This document shows, piece after piece, positions 14,983-15,197 of a DNA stretch of 15,197 nt (its first letter is position 1; each line of letters begins with the position of its first letter). The stretch comes from JAFASC01 sp036265935 (GTDB taxonomy: Bacteria; Pseudomonadota; Alphaproteobacteria; Rhizobiales; Beijerinckiaceae), in NCBI GenBank assembly GCA_036265935.1, contig DATAOB010000099.1:1-15197 (forward strand). The letters are read 5' to 3'. A model generated the notes under the pieces. That model did not search any database. It was not told where the DNA came from and was given only the letters and a program-made list of their open reading frames with translations. Made by a program: the position numbers and the translations under genes.

Positions 14983-15197
14983 ATGCCGGATCAGAAGACA
15001 GGACTCGTCATCACCGCACATCCCGGCGATTTCGTTTGGCGTGCCGGCGGCGCAATCGCGTTGCATTCGAAGAAGGGCTATCGCGTCAAGATCATCTGCC
15101 TCTCGTTCGGCGAGCGCGGCGAGAGCCAATTCGCCTGGAAAGAACCCGGCGCGACGCTCGAAAAAGTGAAGCAGGCGCGCAGGGCCGAGGCAGAGAA
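14983..15197 (+). CDS. PIG-L (LmbE-like) family protein, probably 4-oxalomesaconate hydratase-like; 3' end outside the window
   Basis: The first 71 residues of a metal-dependent PIG-L family protein. The metal-site motif normally AHPDD is AHPGDF at 12-17: His13 and Asp16, the zinc ligands, are kept, but the general-base Asp of the deacetylases is Gly15. The following FVWRAGGAIALH and CLSFGERGES (39-48) match GalB-type 4-oxalomesaconate hydratases of the gallate/protocatechuate 4,5-cleavage pathway as I remember them, rather than GlcNAc deacetylases such as MshB. Start ATG 14983 has GAGGAG five bases upstream. The C-terminal two thirds, including the third zinc ligand, lie outside the window. 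The family is firm, the hydratase function moderately likely. Confidence 0.75.
   Translation, partial: MPDQKTGLVITAHPGDFVWRAGGAIALHSKKGYRVKIICLSFGERGESQFAWKEPGATLEKVKQARRAEAE

Noticed and set aside
1..15197. CRISPR array, transposase, integrase or defence operon
   Set aside because: No regularly spaced repeats, DDE/HUH/tyrosine-recombinase motifs or known defence domains were seen. The only ATPase-rich protein is a cyclase-type regulator, not clearly an antiphage system.

Overview
The window is high-GC DNA that reads like an alphaproteobacterial chromosome, most plausibly Hyphomicrobiales (Rhizobiales) such as the Bradyrhizobium or Rhodoplanes groups. This rests on codon use, on the protein style (a Tat-exported acetamidase-family protein, a SAM-cyclase-ATPase-TPR regulator, a stand-alone TPP enzyme beside a PotABCD-like transporter) and on the tRNA-Glu. 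No taxonomic marker beyond the tRNA is present, so this is an inference.

Left part (1-4000). A complete tRNA-Glu(UUC) lies at 59-134. Downstream comes a decayed region with frame-broken coding remnants (about 250-671), a Tat-exported acetamidase/formamidase-family gene (812-2260, +), a strong hairpin between convergent genes, a DacB/PBP4-type D-Ala-D-Ala carboxypeptidase (2389-3570, -), and a non-coding stretch with a long inverted repeat. The last 16 bases of the tRNA gene, including CCA, recur exactly in direct orientation at 3983-3998. The pair looks like the attachment-site repeats of an integrated element of about 3.9 kb. No integrase is visible inside, so at most a remnant or an indirectly mobilised segment is seen.

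Middle part (4150-9701). Four genes on the + strand form a compact ABC importer of the spermidine/putrescine (PotD/PotB/PotC/PotA-like) class: binding protein, two overlapping permeases and an ATPase. A thiamine-pyrophosphate enzyme of the acetolactate synthase/benzoylformate decarboxylase superfamily faces the operon and ends 2 bp from the ATPase stop. The transported compound and the 2-oxo acid substrate cannot be read from sequence; a catabolic link between them is only a hypothesis.

Right part (9702-15197). After a structured intergenic region comes a short-chain dehydrogenase broken by two slippage-type indels (10058-10863, +). Convergent with it is a 1118-residue SAM + class III nucleotide cyclase + AAA/STAND ATPase + TPR protein (10895-14251, -). 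A 132-residue protein of unknown function lies upstream of it on the same strand. Divergent from that is the start of a PIG-L (LmbE-like) family gene cut by the window edge, whose altered metal-site motif resembles 4-oxalomesaconate hydratase (GalB) rather than a deacetylase.

No CRISPR array, transposase, integrase, toxin-antitoxin pair or recognised defence system was found. The best leads are the tRNA-end repeat pair, the substrate-unknown transporter/TPP locus, the GalB-like start and the double-frameshifted SDR gene.
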